A DNA stretch of 64,000 bases from Ophiura sarsii (taxonomy: Eukaryota > Echinodermata > Ophiuroidea > Amphilepidida > Ophiuridae), in the NCBI GenBank assembly GCA_035610835.1, contig CM069457.1, forward strand, positions 21,198,658-21,262,657. Reading direction: 5' to 3'. Shown here in pieces: positions 22,655-34,889 of the stretch. Made by a program: the position numbers and the translations under genes. Position 1 is the first letter of the stretch. Each line of letters starts with the position of its first letter. A model generated the notes under the pieces. The model was not told where the DNA came from. It worked only from the letters and a program-made list of their open reading frames with translations, and made no database searches.

Positions 22655-23800
22655 TATTTAGTAGTCTTTAGGCATGTTCAGACAGGCATAAATGATCGGC
22701 GTAAATTTAGACCCTACAGCAATTAAACTTCCACAATTAATCCCTCTACTCCGGACAGTTGTCCACACGGTACTAAATACAACGTTACTCTTAAAGTTTT
22801 CCGACAAAGTTAACACGACCATCGCAGGGGGCTCATGAGTAAATATCGGAAGTACACTCTTTGACCTTTGACCGATGACAACCGCGCGAGTTGTGATTAT
22901 TTCGAATCCCGCTTTCGGCAGCCTGGTGCTAAGCATTGGTGTCCAGTTTACATACGATTTATTCCGTTATTTCCAAATTGTTGGTGGTTCCTTTATTCGA
23001 TTATCTCGCGTAAACATGAATTCAAGATTGAAATTTCTATTTTTGTTACTAATTTTTCGCCTTTTTTCGGATGGTGGTTTACAAGATGTAAGGCCTAGTA
23101 AAAAAAAGTTCCATGTTTCCCGTCCCCGCAAAAAAAAGGTATTTTTTATTTTTATTTTAAATTTTAAATTTTCAGAGCTTTATTTAATTGGTCACCTAAA
23201 CAGCATCGATTGACCCTTACCTGACTCCTCGAGTGACCTATATCATGCCCAAGTATAATATTATCTTGGTTTGTTGAAATAACTTAGAAATCCTTTCATT
23301 AATTCAAGACACATAGGCCTACAGTTTTGAAATATTTTTAACATTTGAAAAATACCTAAATTCAGTAAATAATCATTAAAATAGGGGAAGAGAAGTGTTG
23401 ACTGTAACATAATAAAACACTGATTTGTAAATGTTTGTATATATTTATTTCATTTTTTGTTTATTTTTTAAATTGAGTTACACAAATTATAACTGCTGTT
23501 ATGCATGTTACGTTAAATAGCATTCAAAATATATTTGTCATTTTATCCATCATTCATAAATGAAACATCTTTCTTTACCAGATCACAGACATGCATAGGC
23601 TACAAACAACATTATAATTTTATTTGACCCAAATTGAAGAGAAAAAAATATATGCAAACACCTAAGAGTAACGTTGCATTTAGTACCGTGTGGACAACTG
23701 TCCGGAGTAGAGGGATTAATGGTGGCATTTTAATTGCTGTAGGGTCTAAATTTACGCCGATCATGTGTGCCTGTCTGAACATGCCTTCATATACCTTAAG
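22655..23800. repeat. Inverted repeat with ~130-bp arms
   Basis: The block at about 22671-22790 (ggcatgttcagacaggcata ... acaacgttactctta) recurs inverted at 23660-23795. The ~870-bp spacer is AT-rich and non-coding. It is nested between the R3-type ends at 22246 and 25704. Confidence 0.7.
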
Positions 23801-23878
23801 AGATCAGAAGCGCCCATTGATACCTGCCATGTGCAGCGATCCATGGTCCGATGCGACATTATTATATCCTGGTTATGA

Positions 23879-24345
23879 ACTGCTCACAAAAAGTATCGAA
23901 ACACTTAGAAATGATCCAATATATAACGGCTCGAAAAGGTATGCATTAATCGAAGCAAATAACCAAGTGCATAATGTTGTTCTGTGTATTTTGACACCTC
24001 AATCGTTGAGATACGATGTTGCGGAGCGGAGTTATTGTCATTTCAATGATCGTGGGTCTAGTTTCCAAGGTGACACTCATCCCTATTGAAAATCACGAAT
24101 CTGATCATTCTAAACAGTAATGCAAACCTCTTTCTATAGGGTGATTGCCACTTTTGAAACTGGACCCACGACCATTGAAATGACAATAACTCCGCTCTGC
24201 AACATCGTATCTCATCGATCGAGGTCTCAAAATACGCAAAACAAAATTATGCACTTGGTTATTTGCTTCGATTAATGCATACCCTTTCGAGCCGTTATAT
24301 ATTGGATCATTTCTAAGTGTTACGATACTTTTTGTGAGCAGTTTA
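23879..24345. mobile_element. Foldback element, copy 2
   Basis: Same ~215-bp inverted arms and ~40-bp spacer as 16601-17070, with scattered substitutions. The ORF at 23634-24089 runs across its left arm and is not a gene. Confidence 0.8.
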
Positions 24346-24355
24346 GTTGATGGCT

Positions 24356-25073
24356 CATCGATTATCATCATTCACAGTTTAATCTGTATCACGAACTCAT
24401 CTTTTGAGTAGTAGCGCGCTATTTTGAATCCAGTGTTATCCACCTGTGTTAAATTACACATTTCCTGAAATCACTTTAGTATGGGATGATGACCGACTCA
24501 CAGACCTTGATATATTTCTGAAATAATATGCATTTATATCGCTAAAATTATGGCATTTCTGAAGAGATGCCAATTAAAACCTATTGGGTACATTCTTGAA
24601 CATAGAAACAATGTATTGTGATAACCAATTGTCATAGTTTGTATTTAGATTCATTCTGAGACTAGTATACCTGATACTAGTCTCAGGATTCATTATGAAT
24701 TAAAAAACTAAAAAAGTGATGTTTTGAAGAACTTGTTTATGAATTAAAGTATAACATTTGTTTCTCAATTCATGTTAAATATAAACACATTACCATGAAC
24801 TTTGTTATCATAATACATTGTGTATATTCCCAAGAATGTACCCAATAGGTTTTAATTGTCATATCTCTTCTGAAATGCCAAAAATATAGCGATATAAATG
24901 TATATTCATTTTAGAAATCTATCACGGTCTGTATGTCGGTAGCCATCCCATGCTAAGTGCGTTCAGGTTATTTAAAAAGTGTAATAAACGTGTGGATAAT
25001 ACTGGATTCAAATAGCGCGCTTACTCATATAATGAGGTCGCGCTACAAATTAAACTGAATGATGATAATCGAT
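24356..25073. mobile_element. Second foldback family, ~240-bp arms
   Basis: It starts atcgattatcatcattca and ends with the complement gaatgatgataatcgat. Arms also share gcgcgctattttgaatccag and aaaacctattgggtacattc in inverse. It directly abuts the foldback copy at 23879-24345. Confidence 0.75.
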
Positions 25074-25703
25074 TGGCGATTGACTCAACAATATCCGCAT
25101 CAGACCTTGTGCACAGTGATGAATACCTGTAGTACCTCGCTTCTTAACTCTTTAGATATATTATTAGTATCAGGTATACATCTTAGGGCAAACATGTGAT
25201 GTTAGCATCGTTTAGAATAATTGGTTACTTTGAACAATGTACTATGATCCACCAGTAATCATTTGAGACGATTTAATGTTTAATAAAGGAATACTCAATA
25301 CAGTAACCGCTAAAATGTCTTTAAAAATAAATTAAAAAACTACGGAGTACGGCCTTTTGCCGGTGCCAGTTCGTGAATTTAGTAGACTGCCTTGTAGCGT
25401 TAACACACTCAGACGAAATTATAATTGACCATACGGTACCTCAAAAATCATCTAAAAATGTACCGGCGATTCCATGTAAATTCGTACACTTTATACTGTA
25501 CATTGTATCGGCTTTTGTTGGGAAATGATGCAACAAGCGAATAATGTCAATGATAGGGGCGGTTGTCTATGCGGCACGCAATATATCTTTTCGTAACCAA
25601 GCAAGTCATTACCGCATCGTAGCTAGTGCGCGGTTCACTGAAGATTCACTGTAGGCTATACAGATTCGACTTACGCATATATTATTGTATTATAATTATA
25701 TAA

Positions 25704-26340
25704 GGCCGTGTGTTTTGAACTCGCCACCCTTCCCGTTGCATGTCCAGATTTTTACCTTTTACACCATCTGAGATTCGAATCAGCATATCGCAATAACTAC
25801 TTGTTCTACCCCATAAAAAGTATATTTTTTCTGAACGGTAATCTCACAAGAAATCCAAATATGCTATTGGAATTTAGATAGGGCCTTATGGTAACATGTT
25901 GTGATTAAGAATGTTCAAAAAATATCGATTTTTTTTTCTTCTTCATATTTTGATTAAAGCTCAATAATATTTGTATACGGCCATGTGTTTTGAACTTACC
26001 ACCCAAAGAGGGTGGTGGCGTTGCATTTTTGGTGACGTATCATCCATCTCTCTCTTTTAACTCAACAACTAAATATGGTAGAGCTATGGTTGAGGTATCA
26101 TTTGAAAGCCTATTTATCTAGCTACATTGTGTGAATAAATCAGGTATTTCTATAACTGATTGGCTGAGATATGATTGATTATATTGTGAAAGTCAGGGGT
26201 GGTGGCGGTGGCGGTGGCGGCGGAGGCGGTGGCGTTGTGTACAATCTCTATGGGGAATATAAAAAACGTTCCCAATTCAACGTTCAATTAATCATAACTC
26301 CTCATCCCTGTATGGTATTCGCTACACAGTGAACTTGCCC
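25704..26340. mobile_element. Rearranged copy of the 21171-22246 TIR element
   Basis: 25704-25970 is the right-hand part of the element in inverse orientation (starting at its terminus). 25977-26340 is the left-hand part in direct orientation, including a GGTGGC microsatellite at about 26199-26234. The two fragments are joined terminus-inward, as in a rearranged or nested copy. Confidence 0.65.
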
Positions 26341-27042
26341 TAATTCATCCTAACTACGCATACATCATATCGACAAGCTGGTTTAAAACAATATTACGCA
26401 CCAAACGATATTATTCCCGTCTTATACATTCCTGCTAAATATTTACATAATATTAGGTGCGAATGAAAGCGAAAAACAATACAGGAATTGTACCATGCTC
26501 ATTAACTATATATAGGTTACCTACGAATACAAAATGGAATATGAGAAAATTGATTATGAAGCCGAAATTTCATGGATATTATGACTAAATGTACCCATTT
26601 TAAGACGATCAACGTATAATCTATGGATATAAATAACATTCATTTACTCTAACTCCAACAAAAAATATGTTCTCGGCAAAACCAGTGTGATTACACCATG
26701 CATTTTATTTAAATTAACACCTCCTATTTTCATTTAATAAGGGAATATTAATTTTTTCCCTCCAAATATTAAAAGAATTATTTTGCTTGTCTAAATAATT
26801 CCGATTTGCGTATGCACTAGGGTTGCCAGCACGTTTTGTTTCCGGCTTTGCAGACGGCCCGTGGTTTTTAAAGTTTTTAAACCAATCCCGTGTTGGGATT
26901 CCCCAACCCGCGAAATTTGCTTTGTTGTCCAGTCAGGCATATCTCTTCCGGTTTGGCCTTTTTCCCCCTGTCTCCTAGACAGGTCATATCGTTTTCTGTT
27001 TCCAAACCAGAAGGATCATAAATTTTCCCACCCACCCACCCT

Positions 27043-27077
<35 letters not shown>

Positions 27078-27204
27078 ATTTACAAGAGGTCGGTGTTTTT
27101 ATACTCGCAGTACATTATGGTATACATTTTTTGATCCCCCGAGTCACTTCATAATTGTTTTAGGTCAATTTTATATATACTTTTCAGATATATATTCGAT
27201 AAAC
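26341..27204. other. Gene-free stretch with an AAT microsatellite
   Basis: Holds (AAT)n at about 27047-27070 and nothing else supportable. Confidence 0.5.
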
Positions 27205-27780
27205 AGTTTATCTTGATTACCATTGCGGTGGGAAAAGTTTGTTCGGTTTATAACTTCCTCAGGTACCACCTGGTTAAATTAAATCGCCATAATCTTTTCT
27301 TGGACATACATTATTTGATTTGATTTTGGTGTCATGCAATGATTTTTTGTTTATCTTGGGTTACATTGTGGTGGGGAAAGTTTGTTCGATTGTAACCTCC
27401 TCAGGGCTTTCACCTGGTTAAATTCAATCGCCCTAAACTTTCCTTGGCCATACATTATTTGATTTGATTTTGGTGTCATGCAATGATTTTTTGTTTATCT
27501 GGGATTACATTGTGGTGGGGAATTTTTGTTTGATTGTAACCTCCTCAGGGTTTCCACCTGGTTAAATTAAATCGCCCTAAACTTTCCTTGGACATACATT
27601 ATTTGATTTGATTTTGGTGTCATGCAATGATTTTTTGTTTTTCCTGGATTACATTGTGGTGGGAAAAGTTTGTTTGATTGTAACCACCTCAGGGTGTCAT
27701 ACCTGGTTAAATTCAATCGCCCTAAATTTTTCTTGGACATACATTAAATGATTTTAATTTGGTGTCATGCAATGAATTTT
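27205..27780. repeat. 144-bp tandem repeat, 4 copies
   Basis: The word ggtgtcatgcaatga starts at 27329, 27473, 27617 and 27761, exactly 144 bp apart. Units share 'attacattgtggtggg', 'cctcagg', 'acctggttaaatt' and 'cttggacatacatta'. Copies are roughly 85-90% alike by eye. Confidence 0.9.
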
Positions 27781-29520
27781 CATAATTGTTTATCGATGGA
27801 TAACAATTGAATGTAAAACGACCAAGTGTCGTCGATTTTTCACAATATTATTCTATGTGTCATTATGAACTATAAATTACAGACACAATAGAATGGAGTG
27901 ACCTTTGAAGGTCGGATTATGATTTAATGAACGAAATCTCAAAGTACATTTTAAAAATGTGCAACTATCAACTAACCATTTGTGGTCTAGTCTCCACTTG
28001 ACAATTATATGTGTCACCATCAACTTGACAATTTTATGTGTCACCATGAACTTTCAATATGGACACATTACATCAAGTGTTTATGCATTTCAAATCATAA
28101 AAGTACATTTTTAAAAATGTTAGACTTTTAACTCCTTTTGTTAGAAGTGAGTTTAATTGATTTATGGTTTTTTAATAAATGCATTTCTGGTTTGTAGCAG
28201 AATAACGCTTCACATATAAATTTCGCGTACGTGTTCTTATTGTAACCCTAGTGTCTGGCAGCAAAAATATAATAATATATCCAGTCAGATTGTATGATTG
28301 CGCACTGCTTGTATGTAAAATAAAATCATTTAGGGCCAATATGCACCGTGTATATTATTGAATGTTGCCTATATATATGTTACCTCCGAATACAACATGA
28401 AGTCAATGCACGAGAAGCTGTTACTGATTATTTATATAAACATTAATCACCCCCATTGCGATTTAAATCAACTGTCAGAGGATGTCTTTGCGTGAATAAC
28501 ATAAAAACTACACTAATAGGAGTAACAAGATTGAGACATAGGGAGGTTATATTCAATCAACTTTTAAGACAACAACAAATTATTGATGCACTTGTACGCA
28601 AACTACAGAATTTTGTGAAAAGTTACTTATAAAAGCTGAAAGATTGATGCAAAACTTCTCCGTTGCTTGCCGAACGCAGCGCACGTTTCTACTTTATTCC
28701 AGTCGTTACAAGTATGTAACAACAGAGGGAACTACCACTGTATCGTTATTTGTATTTGAAGGTAACAGTTCATAATTTGCCTACGAATACAGTCTTTTAT
28801 TGCAGATATTTCTAAAAATGTTGACTTCAAAATGATAAAACTTAGCACACGTGTACATTGTATCATACTTCACTTATTCTATAGATATCATTCACTAATC
28901 TGTGTTAATATTAAAATGGCAGTGTTTTAAATAGGTATTCGGAGGTAATGCATTTTTTTTACCAAACCGATCGTTTCCGCTTTTAAAATTTCTAACAGCT
29001 TTATCAAAAAATCTACTTGAATGTGGACAATGCATTTAAGTATTTAACATATTTAGGTATCCTTACAGCACAAATTACACTACCTCAGGCGAATTATTCC
29101 CCCGAAAGTGAGATTTAACAAAACATGTATTGGTAGGTAACGTCAAAACTTACCACAGCCAAAAAAATCACAACAATTCAGGGGATTGATCAAAAGTAAC
29201 ACAAATTACTAGAGGCATTCTTGAGATATCCACCAATCAAACAGGTAAAATTATTTCCGCTTAAGCTCGTTTTCATCTAAACGGTTATATATATGTCTAA
29301 AATAAAACCTTAACAACTATTTTGTAAAAAGGGTGAATATAGAAGGTTTTTTGCTCGCATACGCCCAATTGTGCATAGAAGTTAGTCATATTATATATGG
29401 CGCGAAGCGTCTCATCGAGGCGGATACGTATAACACAAAAATAAAATAGTCAAGATATAGATTATTTTATTATAGGCCTGAACATCACGTGTACACTTTT
29501 CGTTGGATTCGACCATATAC
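27781..29520. other. Gene-free AT-rich stretch
   Basis: A short inverted pair, gttacctccgaatac (about 28380) and gtattcggaggtaat (about 28939), may mark an old element. I see no exon. Confidence 0.4.
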
Positions 29521-30690
29521 TTGTAAACTCTAATAAATATGAAATTTAAACGTTTGTGCTCATTTACTTCCCGATATAGTATATTTCAACAAGTTACCAT
29601 TGACAACCATTTTTTTCTGATGGGTAATTGCATGAGGAACTAATATGCACAGTAAAATTATGATTGGGATCGGTATGAAATTATTATTGAGCTTTAATTA
29701 AAATATGAAAAAATCGATATAATTTGAACATTCTTAATCACAACATGTTACCATTAGGTCCTATTTAAATTCCAGTAGTTTATTTAGATTCCTTGTGAGA
29801 TTGCTGTTCAGAAAATATATACTTTTTATGGGGAAGAACAAGTAGTTATTGCGATATGCTAATTCGAATCTCAGATGGTGTAAAATGTAACAATCTGGAC
29901 ATGCAACGGGAAGGGTGGCGAGTTCAAAACACATGGTCATACCTTTCCCAATCATAATTTTATTGTGCATAGTTCCTCATGCAATTACCCATCAGAACTT
30001 AATGGTTGTCAATGGTAACTTGTTGAAATATACTATATGGGGAAGTAAATGAGCACAAACGTTTAAATTGTATATTTATTAGAGTTTACAAGTATATTTT
30101 GAGGGTTTGCACACTAGCCTGATTTAAATGGCATTTTTGAATTCACCTATTTGAGAGCTTTGCTATCATCGGTTGAATACTTTTGTTGTTATAGTCATGT
30201 ATGTAAAGCTGATAAATTAGGGCAAGTTCACTGTGTAGCGAACAGGGAGAAAGCCAAGGACGATGCAATCGATTCATGATTACAATTGTTACATAGGCCT
30301 AATAGTTGTCACGTTTGTTGAAACAGAATCTTATCTAGAATAATCTATAAAATGAGAGCAAAATCATGTTTATACCATACAGGGATGAGGAGTTATTGTA
30401 AATTGAACGTAGAATTGGGAACATTTTCTATATTACCATTGAGATTGTACACAGCGCCATCAACACCGCCGCCACCGCCACCGCCACCACCCCTGACATT
30501 CACAATATAATCAATCATATCTCAGCCAAACAGTTATAGAATTACCTGATTTATTCACACAATGTTGCTAAATATATAAGCTTTCAAATGACACCTCAAC
30601 CATTGCTTTACCACATTTAATTGTTGAGTTAAAAGAGAGGTGGATGATTCGGCACCAAAAATGCAACACCACCTCCTATTTTAGGTGTTA
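29521..30690. mobile_element. Composite copy of the 21171-22246 TIR element
   Basis: 29521-29937 matches the right part of the element in direct orientation, up to its terminus (gagttcaaaacacatgg). 29940-30690 then continues as the inverse of the left part, including a CCGCCA microsatellite at about 30463-30492. The result is a large imperfect palindrome around 29940. Confidence 0.65.
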
Positions 30691-30753
30691 AGTTCAATTA
30701 CATGATCTAACTACACAGAACATAAGCATTTAACACTCACAAGTAATACCTAC

Positions 30754-30807
30754 CGGAAAGTTCTGAACAGCCATACACAGGGGCAGCCATTGTTGCTGGT
30801 CGGCCAT
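30754..30807 (-). CDS. Possible first coding exon of an unidentified gene
   Basis: On the minus strand ATG at 30807 sits in a strong start context (attaagATGGcc), and 18 codons (MADQQQWLPLCMAVQNFP) lead directly to a donor CCG|GTAGGT. AAGATGGC is also a YY1-type promoter motif found at many animal start sites. No downstream exon is identified, and it would be nested inside the SRCR gene's intron. Weak; could be chance. Confidence 0.2.
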
Positions 30808-30827
30808 CTTAATTTCAATTATGCCGG

Positions 30828-31442
30828 AGGGTGGATCATTACTCCTCCCTAAGCGTAGACTGTAATTCAAGGCCTGCGGTATTTCATGATCTGTATGGTA
30901 TATATTTTTGAAGAGAAAATGACACCGATTTCAGTTAATAAACGATTCTTAGTTTCAAGAATTATGACATGCCAAATATCACCAAAGAAATCTGATATCT
31001 TGGGACTTGTGTCAAAAATGGCTCAAAAAGGCTCGGGAATAAATCTGATGACGGCTCAACTTCCCGATCATGTAGAAATACCTTTCCCAAATTTCAAAAA
31101 CTATCTCAAGGATTACTGAACCAATACTATAGGCAAGTTTGTACTTATTTCAATGCATTTCTCAAGGTTATTCTAAATATAGTAATGAAATTAAATACTT
31201 TTGACATTTTTGAAAGAAAATTGTGACATTTTAGAATGTCGTCTGCAAACACCTGCCGCGTGAAAAGTGTGAACTTCCCGATCATGTACAAATAACTGCC
31301 TTCACAATCCACATTGTTTATCCATTGGTATCTATTAAATGACAGTCAAACTGTTAACAAACAAAAACAAATGATGGGATCTTATTGGCGCACTAATTTA
31401 CACAAACTTGAAAAATGCATGTGATGTTATTATCGACACTCA
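30828..31442. other. Gene-free stretch
   Basis: One 77-codon open frame (30886-31119, plus) has no splice or domain support. Nothing else seen. Confidence 0.4.
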
Positions 31443-31444
31443 TA

Positions 31445-32527
31445 CAGTGCAACAGAGCATAAATTTCCAAATATTGAATTATAAATATAGAGCCTCCTGA
31501 TTGTTGTACAACAATGAACATTTCAATCCTAAGTATGTGTATCATATATAATTAAAACAGCTTTGTTTTAAAGTACTATTTCGTGTCCTTGTATGATTAT
31601 CAGCATTGTTACATTTCTTATTAAACCTGATTTCGGATTGGCCAATACTTGATTATCAATACACGCTAATCCAACCAGCTACTGCCTACATCCTTTCATG
31701 GCCTTGACTATTTAAACATTTCTTTTTTATTTAGACTTAGTGCAGGCCTTTAACAAGATACCTGTTTGTACGCCTCTGCATGTCAACACACGGTCATCTA
31801 AAGTAACATACACTATTATGACTGCACACTGGCGAATTGCATTTCAAATTTCATGTAGCGCGAATTTTAAACCACTGGTCCCTTTAGCATGGGCATGTCC
31901 TTGAATATTCCTTCCATTGTTTGCGTGCATGGCTGCACAAGTATTAATAGACTTTTGCCAAGTATGTGTACAGTTGTTTGAAATAGTGGTTACATGTGTT
32001 TTTTTTCTCTTTTTAAATATACTAAATGTTTGGCGGACGATATGTTAAATACTAAAGAGATATTGAATTATCTGCTCAGACCATTCTTTTAAGCACATCT
32101 TTACCTTTAATTTGATACCATGCAAGTCTGGTTTGGATACACAGTATTACTTAATAATGTCAATGAGTTTGGTCATTAATTAAGCTTAATTAAGACAGAT
32201 TTTGGGTTTTGTTAAAAGTAAAGATAAATGTGAACTTTTTCTCAGACAGTATTGTTGGCAATGATTGGAACTTCATTTCCTGTAACTTGGTGTTAATAGC
32301 ATTTTTAGTTTTTGCTGGAAATTCCAAAAAGCAAAATGTTAATGTATTTCTTTATAATATGCTAATCATATGCAAATAAGGTCAAACCTTTTTTTCTCTA
32401 TGACATTGAATCACCAAGCTGTATTCCATAATATGATATTGTCTCCTTGTCTTACATATGTTACTTTTTGAATTAGAGCGTAATTTCAATAACATGCACT
32501 TTTGGAAATTTATGCTCTGTTGCACTG
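31445..32527. mobile_element. TA-flanked 1.1-kb TIR element (CAGTGCAACAGAGC ends)
   Basis: The left end is TA|CAGTGCAACAGAGCATAA and the right end its inverse with TA outside (32528-32529). TIR is about 26 bp. The interior is AT-rich and has no transposase. Two inverted partial relatives lie at 60571-60990 and 61023-61480. CAGT start and TA duplication suggest Tc1/mariner-type mobilisation. Confidence 0.75.
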
Positions 32528-32529
32528 TA

Positions 32530-33166
32530 GTATGCTTATGAAGTACATGTTGCCCTTAAACTTTTGTAATCAATACGAAAACTATCTGAGATATCCCAAG
32601 TTTGTGTGTTCGAAGGTAAACCATCTTTGCAACTAATGTAGTTGCCATTTTCAAGGTGTTTTGAAGCTGGTGCGCGAAGATGGCGCAAACTTGTTAAATT
32701 TGACCTTTGACCTTGATTGTCTCCATTGAGATCCCAACAATTTTTCCTTTCGAATTTATCGCGTTCTGTCATTTGAACTTGTTTATCTAATGGGAGCTTG
32801 TTGGCGCATTGAGCTTTAAATTATAACTAGCATGAAGGCAAAAGATACGTGTCAGCATATTACATGACGTGCCAACGAGATCCCTTATTTGCAATGTTCA
32901 CTTCACTCTCAATAAGTACCTAAGGTTTAAATTTGGTTGGAATGTACTGAACGCTATAGTGAGAATATTTTGCCTAAACCTAAACGTTAGATATTAAACC
33001 AAGATTTATTACGACTATACCGAGATAGTCAGCAAGCTAAAATATTGGATTTGTCTGTTTGGTATGATAATACATTCATCTTATTTCAATAAGATGATCC
33101 GAGGTCTAATGAATCACAGCATGGTACATTCTTACAGACAGAGGCTGTTAATAATGTTATCATTAT
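32530..33166. other. Unassigned; one open minus frame at 32772-32536
   Basis: The 78-codon minus frame begins next to the TIR element and has no recognised domain or clear splice sites. Plus-strand gcgaagatggcgc near 32676 contains an AAGATGGC motif. I make no gene call. Confidence 0.3.
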
Positions 33167-33345
33167 CGAGCAATACTGGAACAAGAACATGTTTCATATT
33201 GCAGTATCGAGCAATACTGGAACAAGAACATGTTTCATATTGCAGTATCGAGCAATACTGGAACAAGAACATGTTTCATATTGCAGTATCGAGCAATACT
33301 GGAACAAGAACATGTTTCATATTGCAGTATCGAGCAATACTGAAA
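33167..33345. repeat. 41-bp tandem repeat, ~4.4 copies
   Basis: cgagcaatactggaacaaga starts at 33167, 33208, 33249 and 33290, with a partial fifth copy. Each unit boundary forms a small hairpin (CAGTAT-cgagca-ATACTG). Because 41 is not a multiple of three, all frames cycle through the same peptides, explaining overlapping ORFs. Confidence 0.95.
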
Positions 33346-33533
33346 CACATCTTGAGTATTCCGTAAATATTGGAACAGAAATATCGTACCAGTAAACGAC
33401 TGGCAATTCTTATGTTCCATTATTGAACTCATATACTAGTATTTTGAACATGAAGTAAACTTTCCCCTAAATTTGAGCAATTGATATTATTTTCAACAAC
33501 TTGTTTATGATTTTTTTTTAATCCTTGACTCAC

Positions 33534-33863
33534 CACTGCATATCACTCCGACTACCCTGTTGTCGTAGCACCAACATCTCTCAGTGGCTTGTATATCACA
33601 ACTCGGGTCGTTAATGGATGTAACCGTATCCGACTGGCACATCGGTGCTGATATGTATATATTAGCAGCGCCCTCATCGACAGCCATACTGACCATTGCC
33701 AAGGAATCTACGTAGCCTAATTGACGACATAAGGCTGGACTGGCCCGTAAATATCCGTCCAAACCATGAAATCCTGGGCAAATGTAACCCCATTTATCAA
33801 CGCCATTGAATATCTCTACTATTTCACTGTCGTTGCGTTGACGCAGTTGACGAGTTTGGTTTT
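33534..33863 (-). CDS. SRCR-domain exon B
   Basis: A 330-nt exon with acceptor tgtttaactttag at 33864 and donor GCAGTG|GTGAGT ending at 33534, phase 1 at both sides, the usual arrangement for one-domain SRCR exons. The peptide shows WGYICPG near the N-terminal third, LCRQLGYV in the middle, and closing cysteines (PMC, PSC, RCWC, VIC). SRCR domains are extracellular, disulfide-bonded ligand-binding modules. It lies 400 bp downstream of exon A and should splice to it in frame. Confidence 0.85.
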
Positions 33864-33904
33864 CTAAAGTTAAACAAATAGGTATACGAGATGTATCAGT
33901 CAAA

Positions 33905-34130
33905 CAAGCAACCCTTTTTTGGCAGACCTTTAAATATTTCCCAAATTAAAAACATGAAGTCACGTTTCATTGTAAAAGTTCATTGAAATTGTAAATATTG
34001 ACGACCTTAGTAAAAAAAAGGACTTAAGCAACCCTTTTTGGAAGACCATATTTCCCAAATTAAAAACATGAAGTCACGTTTCATTGTAATAGTCCATTAA
34101 ATTGTAAATATTGACGACCTTAGTAGAAGG
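33905..34130. repeat. Tandem duplication of ~120 bp within the SRCR intron
   Basis: Two copies of a block running from gcaaccctttttt/ggaagacc through aaacatgaagtcacgtttca to gacgaccttagta sit side by side, differing by a small indel. It fills most of the intron between exons A and B. Confidence 0.85.
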
Positions 34131-34260
34131 ACTCAAGTGCCATGTTGGTGAAATCAGCTTATTATATTTAGTAGTAGTTTAAAAGGTTAGAGTTGGATAA
34201 GTACGTAATATTTAGAGCATCTATGAGTAATAATTGTATTTAATAGCGTATATAACTTAC

Positions 34261-34608
34261 CAGGCAAACACACAATACCCATATCGTCAGGTATCGGATA
34301 TCTGCTCGCAATGCGTGAATCAAAGTCCAATATGGCATCTCTGCACTCAAATAAAGATTTTTCTTGCCCCGTTCTACATCCAAAGTTGATATAATAATAT
34401 GGACCGTTTCCTGCTCCGAATTTTCCTATAACTGGTGATAGGGGTGAACCGTATCCGAGCATTCGACATACGGTAATGGTCGCTTCATAATCTTGAAAGA
34501 ACAAACCGTCGAATGAACCCCATTCTGTATTGTTATCGATGCGGACCTCCAATCTGCCTTCATATTTAGTGCTGCCATTAGCGAGTCTCCATTCGAAAGT
34601 CGTGTTTT
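34261..34608 (-). CDS. SRCR-domain exon A
   Basis: A 348-nt exon with acceptor ttaattatcatttcag at 34609 and donor CCTG|GTAAGT at 34261, phase 1-1. The peptide is a complete SRCR module: WRLANGSTKYEGRLEVRI opens it, then VCRMLGYGSP, a FGC...SLFECR core and DDMGIVC at the end. It is extracellular and probably the most N-terminal recognised part of the receptor gene. Its 3' splice site lies only about 15 bp from an 88-unit ATC microsatellite. Confidence 0.9.
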
Positions 34609-34622
34609 CTGAAATGATAATT

Positions 34623-34889
<267 letters not shown>

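Noticed and set aside
23634..24089. 151-codon plus ORF
   Set aside because: Crosses the arm of one inverted repeat and the arm of a foldback element; no domain and no codon-level signal.
32536..32772. 78-codon minus ORF as an SRCR-gene exon
   Set aside because: No SRCR cysteine or WG motifs, no clear splice sites; it would not supply the missing domain half.
33064..33432. Repetitive ORFs on both strands
   Set aside because: All derive from the 41-bp tandem repeat, whose length cycles the reading frame.
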